Assembly (NCBI RefSeq): GCF_022201045.2
Contig: NC_068556.1
Span: 19,759,501 to 19,823,500 of the forward strand
Direction: 5' to 3'
Length of the DNA: 64,000 nucleotides
From: Citrus sinensis
Lineage: Eukaryota; Streptophyta; Magnoliopsida; Sapindales; Rutaceae
A program made the translations under genes and the position numbers. Shown here one piece after another: positions 1 through 11,701 of this stretch. Positions within the stretch are counted from its first letter, which is position 1, and each line of letters starts with the position of its first letter. The notes beneath the pieces are model-generated. The model made no database searches. It worked only from the letters and a program-made list of their open reading frames with translations, and was not told the DNA's origin.

Positions 1-595
1 AAAAAAGTAAAAATTAAAAAAGATTTGTCAAGAAAATTTTAAGCTAGAGAACTTGTTCGATGATATTCTGAAACATAAATTTTACTTAAAAAAAAAAAAA
101 GAGCTCTGGTTTCAAGTGGCTTTTCAACAGATTGAGGAGAAACAATTTTTCTTTTCTTTTCTTTCTTTCTTTTTTTTTTTTTGAAAAGAAGAGAAACAAT
201 TGAGGGAGAAAGAGTGTTCAAGAAAGTTTACAGTTGAAGGGGTAATGTTGTAAAATTGAATATGGTATAGATATAATTATTGTGAGGTTGTAGGATGATG
301 TTAAGTCAAATAAAATAATGATGCAAAAGACAAAAATACAGTGTGCTTTTCGGTAAATATAAAAGATATGTTATGGGACACATGTCGAATCTAGAATCAG
401 CGAGTGGGACAATCACTCAAAATAACGACTGACACTAGCACCCCTCAAAATAAAAAAAAAAACAAGTGAATATTGGGATACATTCAATAAAAAATAAAAA
501 TAAAGAAATAAATTGCATATCGAGTGAATTTTAAGAACATTATAACGTCTATAACTTTCGGTTGGCCGGATGGTAAAATGAATTAGGCTTTCTTT
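1..595. other. AT-rich intergenic DNA, no gene seen
   Basis: The sequence is made of A/T runs and pyrimidine tracts. The short open frames have no recognisable protein features. No RNA gene or paired repeats were seen before the SINE target site at 596. Confidence 0.6.
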
Positions 596-944
596 TTTAG
601 CTGAGCTTTGTTTTTTTTTTTTTTTTTTGATTACATGAGACTATTGCTCAGATTACAACTCATATACATGAGACTATTACTGATATTTACAAATCAGACT
701 ATTACTGGGACCAACTGACATCAATGCTAATGGAGCTCTGCCCAGATTTTAACCCTCACAAATATTCGAGGAATGTCTACTCCTCACTCATGAATAAGGG
801 AGAAGACTACCTTCACTCAAATTAATTGAGGAAGAAAATACCCCACAATACTTTTGTGGGGGTTCGAACTGCTGCCCTCCAAGTTGGAGGGCAGCAGCCC
901 TGGCCACTCGGGCTACTGCCCGAGTGGTTTAGCTGAGCTTTGTT
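596..944 (-). mobile_element. tRNA-derived SINE insertion with 17-bp target-site duplication
   Basis: The 17-mer tttagctgagctttgtt occurs at 596-612 and again at 928-944 and flanks a body of about 315 bp. On the + strand the left end is a long T run, which is the poly(A) tail of an element on the minus strand. Reading from 927 downward, a B-box-like gttcgaacc lies near 870, as in RNA polymerase III SINE promoters. Two strong hairpins lie at the 5' end: 10-bp arms with a 4-nt loop at 904-927, and 11-bp arms (gctgccctcca) with a 3-nt loop at about 876-900. The exact flanking duplication and the tail make a retroposon call secure. The SINE family is not identified. Confidence 0.8.
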
Positions 945-1632
945 GAATGCTGAATTTATGGTCAGAATCATTTTAAAATATTTTAAATTTTCAAAATTGT
1001 CGGATTGGAGCCCACACCCGCGTGAAGTCTCCTTTGTATTATTAGTAAACATTCTACTACTTTATTTCATCAAAAGAAAACAAAGGATCGAATTCCTTGC
1101 AACGGTGAGATTGCGATCTCGTCAAGCAATAGGAACGGTAGCCTTCAAACGAGTAAGTTATTACAAAATTGTTTAGAATAATATATATCTTATAACTCTG
1201 AAGCATTAATCGACTTCGTGTGAATTCTGCTTAGTTTCTTTAGTCGTGTGACAGTGGAGATCCATGATCTGGCTTAGTGCTGTAGGAACTATTACTAAGG
1301 ATATAAAGAATTGAAATCGAAACAAATATATAACTTTTTGAGTTGTTTTTGGTCATTCAATTAATGGGTTATTGCTGAATATTGATGATTTTGTTTCACT
1401 CCCTCCTGTTGTCCAAGCAGTGCTGTAACTATAATTCTTAGATGTCGAAACTATTATCTATCACTAGGTGTTAGCTACATTTATTAAAATTCAAACATAA
1501 TTCCTGACAATCATAGTAGCTTTTATGAAAAATTCAAGTACTTGTGTCTTCTGTGGTTGTCAATAATTATGGATATACAGATTTCAACATTTTTGAAATT
1601 TTGATGCTGCCAGTTAAAATGCAGATCAAGGC
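945..1632. other. Upstream region of the DUF247 gene
   Basis: No convincing coding sequence is present. The region probably holds the promoter and 5' leader of the DUF247 gene. An out-of-frame ATG at 1619, 14 bases before the main start, could act as an overlapping upstream start. Confidence 0.45.
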
Positions 1633-2952
1633 ATGGCAAGTCCATCAGCTGACAGAGTACTTGATCTTGTTAAGGAAAAGCTTGATGGTCTAACTGCTAC
1701 ACCATCTGATCGGTTCAACATTTTTAAGGTGCCTGATGTACTGCGTAAGTTAAATGAAAAGGCTTATGAACCAAAAATGCTAGCAATTGGTCCTTATCAT
1801 CACGGTAAAGAAGAATTATCGACCTTTGAAGTGCACAAAACACGCTATCTCAGAGAACTTCTAGACCGTACGAGCAAGCCTTTGCCAGACTATGTCATGG
1901 CCATGAGGGCAATGGAAGAAAGAGCTAAAAATTGTTATGGAGGGTCCCTAAGTTTAGAGACAGATAAGTTTGTGCTAATGATGCTTCTCGATGGTTGTTT
2001 TATCGTTGAGGTTATTCGTAAGTTTGCATTGACGCGTTTGAGAGGAAATGACCCAATTTTTGAACTGAGTTGGATGTTACCTTCCATAGCACGAGATATG
2101 ATTTTGCTTGAGAATCAACTTCCATTTTTTGTTCTCTGGGAGTTGTTTACCATGACTAAGATGCCTAATGATCAAGATAGTGATAAATTTCTTCTCATGA
2201 TCCTGCGTTTTTTCAATGGCATATTACCAGGAAAGGGTTGTCGAGAAGATACTGTTCGTCGAGATAATCTCTATCCCATAAATGAAATCAAACATCTAGT
2301 CCATTTGATACACGATAACTGGCTTCCATCATCTGCAGGCATTAATGCATTTCGGAATAATGGCAAAAATAATAGTGACTGGAGCTTCATTTGTTCTGCC
2401 ACCGGCATTCAAGAGGCTGGAGGCCAGTTCGGGATGTTTGAGGTCCATAAGGATGATTCCTTGTTCGATATTAAGTTCGAAAATGGGGTAATGAAGATCC
2501 CATCCCTGGAAATTACTGATGCTACAGAAACTATTTTTCAGAATCTCATTACATTCGAGCAGTGTTCCCAAGATATAAATCCGAAGCATGTAATAGATTA
2601 TGTTGAATTGTTGGGCTGCCTCATCAACTCTTCAAAGGATGCTGAATTACTTCGTCATCGTGGAATAATTGATAATTTTTTAGGAGAAGATGAAGTGATT
2701 GTAACCTTAATGCACAAGCTTGGTGATGGTGCTGTACTCGGTAAGCAGTTCTATTACTGGGAGGTATTTAACAAAGTGAACTTCCATCGCAGCAGGCGTC
2801 GTAATAAGTGGATGGCCAATTTGAGGCACAATTATTTCAACACTCCGTGGGCAATCATCTCCGTTCTTGCTGCTTTTGCCATACTTCTCCTAACGATGGT
2901 GCAAGCTCTGTTTGCAGTTCTTTCTTATTTTCAACAAGAGCAAAGCAATTGA
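1633..2952 (+). CDS. DUF247 (UPF0481) plant membrane protein
   Basis: This single-exon frame of 439 aa has the layout of the plant DUF247 family. Early residues include the family signature PKMLAIGPYHHG (about 47-58). Next come the conserved E-F-x-V-H-K-x-R-Y-L stretch and the MLLDGCFIVE core (about 116-125). The ARDMILLENQLPFFVLWELF block follows at about 152-171. The C-terminus carries one strong hydrophobic segment (about 408-432) after an arginine-rich stretch, predicting a single membrane anchor with a short tail. Length (430-500 aa is usual) and lack of introns fit the family. The biochemical role is unknown. Related grass genes take part in self-incompatibility, but nothing here points to that. 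The ATG at 1633 gives the conserved N-terminus, and no downstream ATG fits as well. Confidence 0.93.
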   Translation: MASPSADRVLDLVKEKLDGLTATPSDRFNIFKVPDVLRKLNEKAYEPKMLAIGPYHHGKEELSTFEVHKTRYLRELLDRTSKPLPDYVMAMRAMEERAKNCYGGSLSLETDKFVLMMLLDGCFIVEVIRKFALTRLRGNDPIFELSWMLPSIARDMILLENQLPFFVLWELFTMTKMPNDQDSDKFLLMILRFFNGILPGKGCREDTVRRDNLYPINEIKHLVHLIHDNWLPSSAGINAFRNNGKNNSDWSFICSATGIQEAGGQFGMFEVHKDDSLFDIKFENGVMKIPSLEITDATETIFQNLITFEQCSQDINPKHVIDYVELLGCLINSSKDAELLRHRGIIDNFLGEDEVIVTLMHKLGDGAVLGKQFYYWEVFNKVNFHRSRRRNKWMANLRHNYFNTPWAIISVLAAFAILLLTMVQALFAVLSYFQQEQSN

Positions 2953-3606
2953 ATTTGTGGTTGCCATGCTTATTGTATCATACACAACATTAGTAACAGT
3001 TAAAAGTAAGGTGTTTGATATATGTCATTAGGTGTTCGACAGAATGCCCCAGTGGTTTTGGCGGGGAAACCGTAATTGAAGATTTGCTGCAAATGAGGTT
3101 GATATGAGAGCCTCTAGAAGGTTTGGGCCAAGAACAATCGAGAATAATGCGAGATAAGGATGTGAATCACCAAAAGAAATGAATACAAAAATATACTGTG
3201 AGTTTCTCATCCTTTATTGTATTCACTGAAGTAATCTATACCCGTTGATTTATGTTTAAAGTAAGTTCAACGAAGCATTAATTAATTAATTATAAATCAA
3301 CCTTGAATTTGATGTCTCTTTGATTGGCCCTAGCTAGAAATTTTACATAGTCTCTTATTTAAATTTATACTTCAGAAAAGATGAGTCGTATGAAATTCAA
3401 GAGCCTAGATATGTGCTGTGTAATTTTAAGTCTTAAGGCTGATCTTCAACATCAAATTTTAATATATTTTCATTTATTTCTTGACTTTGTTATGCTCTTA
3501 ACTCTCCATTTTATCACCACGTTCAACTCTAAAAAGGATTTGAGAAAGGGTACCCCTACTTAGAGACAATTTTTAATTTATCTACTAAAAGTGTGAAAAC
3601 ATCAAT
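2953..3606. other. 3' flank of the DUF247 gene
   Basis: This should hold the 3'UTR of the DUF247 gene and AT-rich spacer. No gene or repeat pair was seen. Confidence 0.4.
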
Positions 3607-5031
3607 TTAATATTGTATTAGTGATTATTAAATTTATTACAATCAATAATGCAATAAATTATTAAGTGGTTAATTTTATAGAAAAATTATTAAATATGCA
3701 AGTAATGAAAATTTAATCTAGTAGAAGTAAAAGTACCAATTTAATTAGATCATAGATAATAAATAAAAAATAAATTTTAAGTAAATCATAAATAAAAAAT
3801 TAATTAATTATTTTATTGATTGATTGATATTCGGTATAAATAAAAAATAATGTTATGAATGAAACTTTTATAAATGGACAACTTTTTTTTCCTTAATTTT
3901 ATTCCAATAAATCCATGAGTATATTAAGATTACAAATCCCATGATTTTAAGACTAAATTTAAATTTAGTCCTCCTTAGTTCAATCCAACTCAGCTTGCCA
4001 AATATGAAATAAATATTTAATTTCAAAATTAGTTCAATCTCTTACTTAATCCTAGCATTCAAACATGGCCTAAGAAGATAAAAACAGTGCTATTGTTCAT
4101 GCTATAAAGCTGTCCTTTCTATCTTTGCAATGGCTTCTTAATACTCAAATATCGTTTTTCTTTATTCAAATGTCTAAGATAAAAATGGTGGTAAGAAATT
4201 GTGCCCTCAATTTGAGGGCACATGTATGTTCCACCGTTACAGTTCCAACTTTCATAATAGACTTAATTGTCTCTTATATAGGAATAAATATCATATATAT
4301 TTAGTGTCTACCCAATTATTTTCATTATCATCCTTTTGCTACCGGTAGCAAGCATAACTTTGCTTTCCTTTTTGATTATGTTTAGATCCTTCCACTCTAT
4401 TTTGAAGTAATTATCCACGGTATTCTTCACCTCTTGTATTGAGAATCAAACCATTCAAAAGAGGCTAATCTTTTAGCGATTCCCTTATTTTCAATTATAT
4501 TATCATATTTTGTTGTTTCTAAGAATCCCAAGTTTGGAAGGAGGGGACTTAAAACATCTAATACCTAAAATATGCTTAAACAACCTTAGGTTCTAAACAT
4601 GAGTAACAAAAACGACTAACCTAATGGTGAGAACCTTACAATTGTAAAAATTTGTTAGACTTTTGATTTATTTTTATTATATTTAGGGATTAGATTTTGA
4701 TTGAGCTTCTTAGATTAGAATAATGAAAAGGGAATTGAACAACGAGACTTCTTTTGATGATTTAACTTCAATAATGGCATAATTGATAGCAATCGTCACT
4801 CTTTTAGATCTTCCATATTAACAAATTGTATTGTCCTAACATAGATAGAGGTTTAACTTGACATCATTTTATTGACCGAGATGATATTTAGTTTAAGAGT
4901 ATGAGTGATGAAATTTAATAAATTGCATAGATCGTGATGTTTCGATATGATAATATTAGCATCACTTAACACTTTCTTTTAATTGGTATGTTTAAACATA
5001 ATTATTAAAATAAAATGAAGTATTTCAATAG
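3607..5031. repeat. Diverged duplicate of the CslG/M copy B 3' flank
   Basis: About 1.4 kb of non-coding DNA aligns by eye, in the same orientation, with 10199-11600 just downstream of Csl copy B. Shared landmarks include ttaatattgtattagtgatt, a perfect palindrome (4200-4222), ccacggtattcttcacctct and ggtatgtttaaacataatta. Small indels and scattered substitutions show that the duplication is not recent. Similarity stops near 5031. It resumes at 5082 with a gene stump, so this is the flank of a mostly deleted fifth gene copy. Confidence 0.85.
4200..4222. repeat. Perfect 23-bp palindrome (first copy)
   Basis: Arms tgtgccctcaa and ttgagggcaca surround a single central T. The paralogous palindrome at 10771-10793 differs at one position in each arm, and the two changes still pair with each other. 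Confidence 0.8.
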
Positions 5032-5081
5032 CCGTTTTCTTCCAAAATTTCAAACTTCAAAATGATACAATCTCTCTTACA

Positions 5082-5317
5082 GAATCCTATAAAGAAATCT
5101 TTCGAAACAGCTTGATACGAAAAACCCACCTGATTTCGAAAGCAAGGAGAGATGTAATGTGATGGCATGTGATAATGATTTAGTAATGCAATTAAGACTT
5201 GACTATGTTTAAGTGGATAAGATGATGTGCTTGTTGCTTGCCTCTTTACCCCATTTTGTTTGATGCTCGTAACTGCAGGAGGCTAAAACTTCGGTCTCTT
5301 GCTGCAATACCTTGGAA
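5082..5317 (-). pseudogene. Stump of a fifth CslG/M gene (parts of exons 6 and 7)
   Basis: Reading the minus strand, 5317-5242 matches the 3' part of exon 6 of copy B, 5241-5130 matches intron 6, and 5129-5082 matches the start of exon 7. The unusual GC splice donor is still present at 5240-5241. Exon 8, most of exon 7 and everything upstream of the middle of exon 6 are missing. Next to it lies a copy of B's 3' flank (3607-5031), so a B-like gene once stood here and was removed by internal deletion. It cannot encode a product. Confidence 0.87.
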
Positions 5318-5809
5318 GCAAGGAGAGGTGTAATCTTTCGGGCATTGTGTTGTTTACGAAAGGGCATTGTGAGTGGCATATTCAATTGAATAAAAAAGGG
5401 CACTTGGTGTTAATATAAAGTGAAATTGTTTCCAAATGAAATGGTGAAATGGTTTAATTAGAGATGAAAAATGATTGAATGGTTAATATAAATCGTTTGT
5501 ACTTCAGCATGAGGAACAAGAATTGATTTGAATTAACAAAATTAAGTGGTGATATGCAAGGTATCGAGATTTCTTGTGCCCCCAGTCAATGAGCTTAAGT
5601 GTGTCATGAACAAGCGCAAGGACCTTCAATAAAGCAATAGGTGCCAGTATTTTGCAATTTTGTTCTAATTAGGTCATCCTGTGAAACAGGGCTATTGCCT
5701 TTACCGGCATCATTTGAAAGCAATAAGAAGTTAATGGGGGCATTAACTATTTCAAAAATGAAGCACATAATTGTAACCTTTCACTCTTATTGTGAACTTG
5801 TAGTACAAT
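5318..5809. other. 3' region of Csl copy A
   Basis: Non-coding. It probably includes the 3'UTR of copy A, whose stop codon is at 5812-5810. No repeat or RNA gene was seen. Confidence 0.4.
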
Positions 5810-8800
5810 TCAAATTAACCTGAGAGCCACGGAACCCAAAAGCAAGAAAATGGTGGAGAGAACAAAAGACAGTAACGCAACAGAAGCTGGGACTTGCCCT
5901 TTATCCTTCCTCCATGCCATCCCTTCAATTATTGGGTAACTCTCCAGTAAGATGTAAAATGAGAGGATAACTTGTCCAAGCAACTCGTTTGCGCCCCCCG
6001 AAATCACCATTCTAGTAATTCCTCCAGTAAAAGCAATCATACTCAACATGACTAAGGAAACTAAAGGAGCAAGAAACTTGGTTGGGGTTTGGAAGTTGAA
6101 TTTACCCAGTTGATGTAACTTGGCTTGTTCATCATCGGAAACTTTATTTGTGGGCGAGAAACATGGTTGTTTCATTCCAAAACATTTCAAGATGGCATCT
6201 ATAGTTCCATAGGTGTAGCAAGTGAGTGATTTTATCATCCAAATCCTCTGTTCATTACACCACATCTGGACTGAACCACCGGTGACGAGAACGTCCACCA
6301 AATGTTTCAGTAGTGAACATAAGAAAATAGATGAAAAGATCACAAACCATGGACTTGAAACCTGAGTAGAAGAGAAATAAATAGTTACAATGTTTTAGAC
6401 CTATCAATAAGACAAAGCATCTCCAAATTGCCTCCTAATCTCGATTTAGAAATGGTTACCTTTGGGTACAAGGAAATTCCATTTATGAGACACAGCTGAG
6501 GCACAGAAGCTAAACACCACAACGGTAAGGAATAGAATGGCTGCAAAGCATAGTAGCTATAGCACATTGTTTGAAGCAAAGGCATTCTTGATAGCCCATA
6601 AAGAGGAGGGGAGAACTTTGAGAAGGTGACTTCAAGCAAACCGCAGTTCCATCTTGTGCCTTGAACCAATGTGTCATTCAAACTTGATGTAGCACTTCCT
6701 AAGAATGCTGACCGTGATGGATTGCAAAAGACGGATTTCCATCCTTTGCAGTGCAAAATGAATCCGGTAAAATAATCTTCTATCAGAGATTTGTACAAGT
6801 ATCCTATCTGGTTTGAAACCAAAAGCAAAGATTCAATGACATAATCAGTATCTGCTTAATAATATTAACGGCATCCCAATGTTTTCCCAGAGGTTATTAC
6901 TTGCCTGTTTTCCCCACAAAGTGTTCTTCTCATAGTTGTAAGAAGCTAAAAATTGTGCTTCTTGTTGCAGTGTGCTAGACAAGTTACCATTGTCAATGGT
7001 TTTACGTTGGTTGCTACGTTGAAGAGAGATGATCAACTCATTTGAAGGACCAAAGGATTCTTTCAGATGATGTAGCTCTGAATCAAACACAAACGATTTA
7101 ACAATTTACAGCTGACTGATTTTGTCATTAAGTCATTTGCAAATATATGCAATGATGTATTGCAAAGATTAATAGAATTGTTGACTTGATGAACCTAACA
7201 GCTGTCTTTTCTCACTCGCATTCCATTTGAGAACAATGCTTAGCCAAGATTCATATTTTCATTAAAATAGTGTCCAGATATAAAAAAATCTTGCAGTAGC
7301 ACATTGTAACCTTGTTCTGGTTCCTTTTTAATTAGCCACCAATTCCTCTAAAGCTAAAGGGGATAAAAAATGTAGAGTCTGCATAAACTGCTATGCTACT
7401 TTCGCTGAGAATGCTGATTTGCAGCAAAAAGGAAAGTGGACATACCTTTCTGCGAAAAATTTCCATATAATACTTCTCTCTTCATGTAAAAGCATGTTCC
7501 CGACAACATAGGTCCCTGAATTCCATCCACACCTGGCCATCTTACCTGAAACGTGATTCAAGAGGTAGCAATAATTATCATCTTTCCAAATTGAAGACCA
7601 GAAAAATAACTACAGGTGAGAGCACACAGCAGAAGTACTTGTAATTGTAGTCTAATTTTAGAATAGGAACCATGATTTGGTGTGTGCATAACTTTATGGG
7701 CAATGTGGTGCCAATTTAAGGAATTGCTTCATGTAAAAGTTATACAAAGATAAGATTTCACGAATGTACCTGGAATGTTGTTCTCAACTGGCTATCATAA
7801 ATGTCATTGCTACTAATGTTGTGGAATTTCTGAGGGAACTGAACAAAGGCCAGTGAGGGAGACAGTTTCGGATCAAGGTGGAAGCACATAGCTTGCTTGG
7901 CAGATGTTGGGTCATTGCAGAACATGTCACAGTCCAATACCAATATGTAAGGGGAGTTACTGAGTATGCTCGAGACTCTAAGCTGCGTCAATGTCACAAA
8001 TTCTTATATTTCATAAGCATTAGCCCGCACAAACTCAGAAAACAAAGAGATGAAGCTAGAGGAATAGAGAAATACAAGACAATTCAGAGCTCCAGCTTTG
8101 AAATGGTGTGGATGAGGTGGTCTTTTCTCGCGAGAAACATACACAAGAAGAGGCATCTCAACTTGGTTAGCCCTCACTTCATCATCAGATTTATCAATTA
8201 TCACCTGGAAAAATGAAAAGAAAAGGATCCCAAATTATTTCATAGCTATGGAACTGAATCAATTATGAGTCAATGCAAGTAGCATCTAATGCTCTACTCC
8301 GCATGATTAAATTGACAAAATGGTCTACAAGGTCTTGATTCTTGGACACATAAGTAATAATAATTTATATTTGCAGCAACAAACAGGATGCTCCAGCACA
8401 TACCTCAACAATTGAAGGATTGATTTTATCCGTCGCGCTGCTTTTGTCTTCCTCTGCTATCCGAATGTGTTCTTTAAACAACTCATACTTCCTCTGCATT
8501 AGCATAACAAAAATGTGAAACTTGACACACATAATCCATGCGGATTTGGATACAGTGCTGATCTTTTGAGAGATTGTTTTAAGTTTTAGCTGTGGCCTGC
8601 TATAAGCGAATTACAAAATCTATAAAAGATCAGCACAGCTCAGATGAGCACTAGATCCGCAATGCACAAACATGTAGCTATTAATGATGAGCTCAAACCT
8701 TGATATTCACTCTTTCTTTTTCGTACTCCACACTCCGAGTAAAACAATGATCGTCATTTAAATTTGAAAAATAAACCTTAGGACATCTAGTCTTAATACC

Positions 8801-9295
8801 AAACCTCCTACAGAAAGGAAGCCAAGAGCTCGCAAAAGCACAAGCCTGTCTCAAAGCAAGCAGAGTTAAAGCGGAGCCAGCATCATCAGAAAGATACACA
8901 TGAAGCTTTTTTGAAGGATAATCAAGTGCCATAGCCGACAAAACTGTATTCATCACCTCAACAGGTGGCTCCTTCTTGGGATCCGCCGTGCATATAAACA
9001 CGTCGATAGCGGGTAAATTTTGTTCATTTTCTGGCAATCTTTCTGGGAAAACCGTGCGGGAAACCGGGTTCCACATATAAGCTTGAGTTAGAAGCCAAAG
9101 AAGAGACAAAAGCAGCTCCGAGGCAAAGACTAGAAGCTGAGCGGGCAGTGAAGCTAAGGGTGTTGATGCCAAAGAAGAAACCCTGTAGTAAATGAGTGAT
9201 GTTAAAGCTGTGACATGGATTAAAGAATACAAACGGTTGAGTATTGATGAAAGCCTGTTGTAGGGTTTGCAAAGATGAAGAGGCAGAGGTTCCAT
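5810..9295 (-). CDS. CSLG: Cellulose synthase-like G/M glycosyltransferase, copy A
   Basis: Eight exons read in frame (9295-8699, 8493-8404, 8204-8076, 7982-7770, 7545-7446, 7077-6905, 6807-6460, 6361-5810), giving 733 aa. Family: GT2 CesA superfamily, eudicot CslG/CslM branch, an inverting UDP-sugar transferase in Golgi or ER membranes. Two N-terminal membrane spans (about 21-42, 52-72) are followed by FICTADP (100-106), the first aspartate pair (137-138), LDCDM in exon 4, ED-FTGF and QGTRW in exon 7, and several C-terminal spans. The usual DDG reads DDA here (Ala139), unlike copies B-D. Intron 6 starts with GC (cag|gcaagt) rather than GT. Copy A is the most diverged member. Family members make wall-like glycans or glucuronidate triterpenoids; the substrate here is unknown. 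Confidence 0.93.
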
Positions 9296-10198
9296 TAATA
9301 GAGTTCAAAGCTTACTGTTTTAATTATATAACGACAGTTCAAGTATATTGAAGCTTTTGCATATTTATATTATTACATGCAAAACAATGTAATGTTGGCT
9401 GGCTCATAAACAAAGATGGAGCAACTTGAATTGAACCGAAATGCCTAATTCATCTGAACACGTGTGATTCGGTAATCAATCAGTAATAAGGTGTGTCTTG
9501 TTTTTGCCCAATTACTTTTGTCCCGTTATGTTTTGGTATTTTTTTGGAGTACAAATAATACAACATAAATATTTGAGCAGCACAAATTTCCCTCTCGTGA
9601 CCCGACACTATCATTAGAACACACAGGCAGGTTTAGCCAAAACCATGATAAAGGTTGTTGGATTCTCAAACTTCGGTAATAGTTTTTCATAAGGTTAGAA
9701 GGAAAAATGAAAAATGCTAATGTTTTAATATTGAATCACGTCAGCTTTTATGCAGATATTTATTCTAGAGTAATGATATTTAAACAGTAAGAAGATATTG
9801 AGGCTACATTTACTGTGCAGGATTGGGTAGAATTAATTATTAAAATTAAACTCAATATTAGACTAGATTAAGTTGAATTATATTATATTGTCTTATGTTT
9901 GGTTTAGTACTGATTGAATTTTGTTAAATTATATTTAAATAATAATAAATAGCATTTAAGTTGATTTTTAAATATAAATATCAATTATTCATGAAATTTT
10001 ATAATAATAAATAAACTAAGTTTAAAAATTAATTAATAAGAAAATTAAATGTATTGTAAATAAGTTAATGGGTAGTCATAATATAATGAACAAATAAAGA
10101 AGAAATAAAAATTTAAAAATTTAATTAATTTTATCAAATATTTAAAAATTATCGTATAAAATCAATTAATTTATGGTATTATTAAATTTCATGATTAT
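9296..10198. other. Promoter side of Csl copy A and AT-rich spacer
   Basis: No coding sequence is apparent. The first few hundred bases upstream of 9295 should hold the promoter of copy A. The remainder is AT-rich and featureless. Confidence 0.4.
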
Positions 10199-11600
10199 TT
10201 TTAATATTGTATTAGTGATTATTAAATTTATTACAATCAATAATGCAATAAATTATTAAATGGTTAATTTTATAGATAAATTATAAAATATGCAAGTAAT
10301 GAAAATTTAATCTAGTAGAAGTAAAAGTACCAATTTAGTTAGATCATAAATAAAAAATAAAAAATAAAATAAGTAAATCATAAATAAAAAAAATTAATTA
10401 ATTGATTGATATTTGGTATAAATAAAAAATAATGTTATAAATGGACAACTTTCTTTTTTCCTTAATCTTATTCCAACTAAATCTATGTGTATATTAGGAT
10501 TACAAATCCTATGATTTTAAGACTAAATTTAAATTTAGTCCTTCTTAGTTCAATCCAACTCAGCTTGCCAAATATAAAATAAATATTTAATCTCCAAATT
10601 AGTCCAATCTCATACTCAATTCTAGCATTCAAACATAATAAAAATGGTGTTATTGTTCATACTATAATGTTCTTCTTTCTATCTTTGCTATGTCTTCTTA
10701 ATATTCAAACATCATTTTTCTTTATTCAAATGTCTAAGAATTAATTAGTATAAAAATGGTGGGAAGAAATTGTGTCCTCAATTTGAGGACACATGTTCCA
10801 CAATTCCAGTTCCAACTTTCATACTCGACTTTAATTTCTCTTATATAAAAATAAATATTATATATATCTAGTGTCTACCCAATTATTTTCATCATCATCC
10901 TTTTGCTACCCAATATGATAGCAAGCATAACTCTGCGTTACTTTTTTATTATATTAAGATCCATCTACTCTATTTTGAAGTAATTATCCACGGTATTCTT
11001 CACCTCTTGTATTGAGAATCAAACCATTCAAAAGAGGCTAATCTTTTAGCGATTCCTTTGTGTTTAATTATATTATCATCTTTTGTTGTTTCTAAGAACC
11101 CCAAGTTTGGAAGGAGGGGACTTAAAACATCCAATACCTGAAATGAGCTTAAACAACCTTAGGCTCTGAACAGGAGTAACGCAAACAACTAACCTAATGG
11201 CGAGAACCTTCCAATTGTAAATATTATTAGATTTTTGATTTTTTTTAATTATATATAGGGATTAAATTTTGATCGAGTTTCTTAGATTAGAATAATGTAA
11301 AGGAAATTGAACAACGAGACTTATTTTGTTGATTTAACTTTAGTAATGGCATAATTGATAGCAATAATCACTCTTTTAGATCTTTTTTATTAGCAAATTG
11401 TATTGTCCTAACATAGAGGTTTGACTTGACATCATTTTATTGACCGAGATGATGTTTAGTTAAAAGAGTATAAGTGACGAAATTTAATAAATTGCATAGA
11501 TTGTGATGTTTTGATATGATAATATCAGCATCACTTAACACTTTCTTTTAATTGGTATGTTTAAACATAATTATTAAAATAAAATAAAATAAAGTATTTG
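10199..11600. repeat. 3' flank of Csl copy B, paralogous to 3607-5031
   Basis: This is the second copy of the 1.4-kb non-coding block described at 3607. Here it still lies next to an intact gene (copy B). It contains the matching palindrome at 10771-10793. Confidence 0.85.
10771..10793. repeat. Perfect 23-bp palindrome (second copy)
   Basis: Arms tgtgtcctcaa and ttgaggacaca surround a central T. Compared with 4200-4222, one C is T in the left arm and the paired G is A in the right arm, so full pairing is kept. Confidence 0.8.
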
Positions 11601-11701
11601 AATATGACTACGAAAACATTATCTTTTCTCATAGAAATTACATTATTTGCTTTGCCTGTGGTAATTAAGCTAAAATGAAACTCTCTACACTTCGCTTAAA
11701 A

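Noticed and set aside
870..927. A tRNA gene
   Set aside because: A B-box is present but no cloverleaf or A-box arm forms, and the unit has an A tail and target duplication, so it is a SINE.
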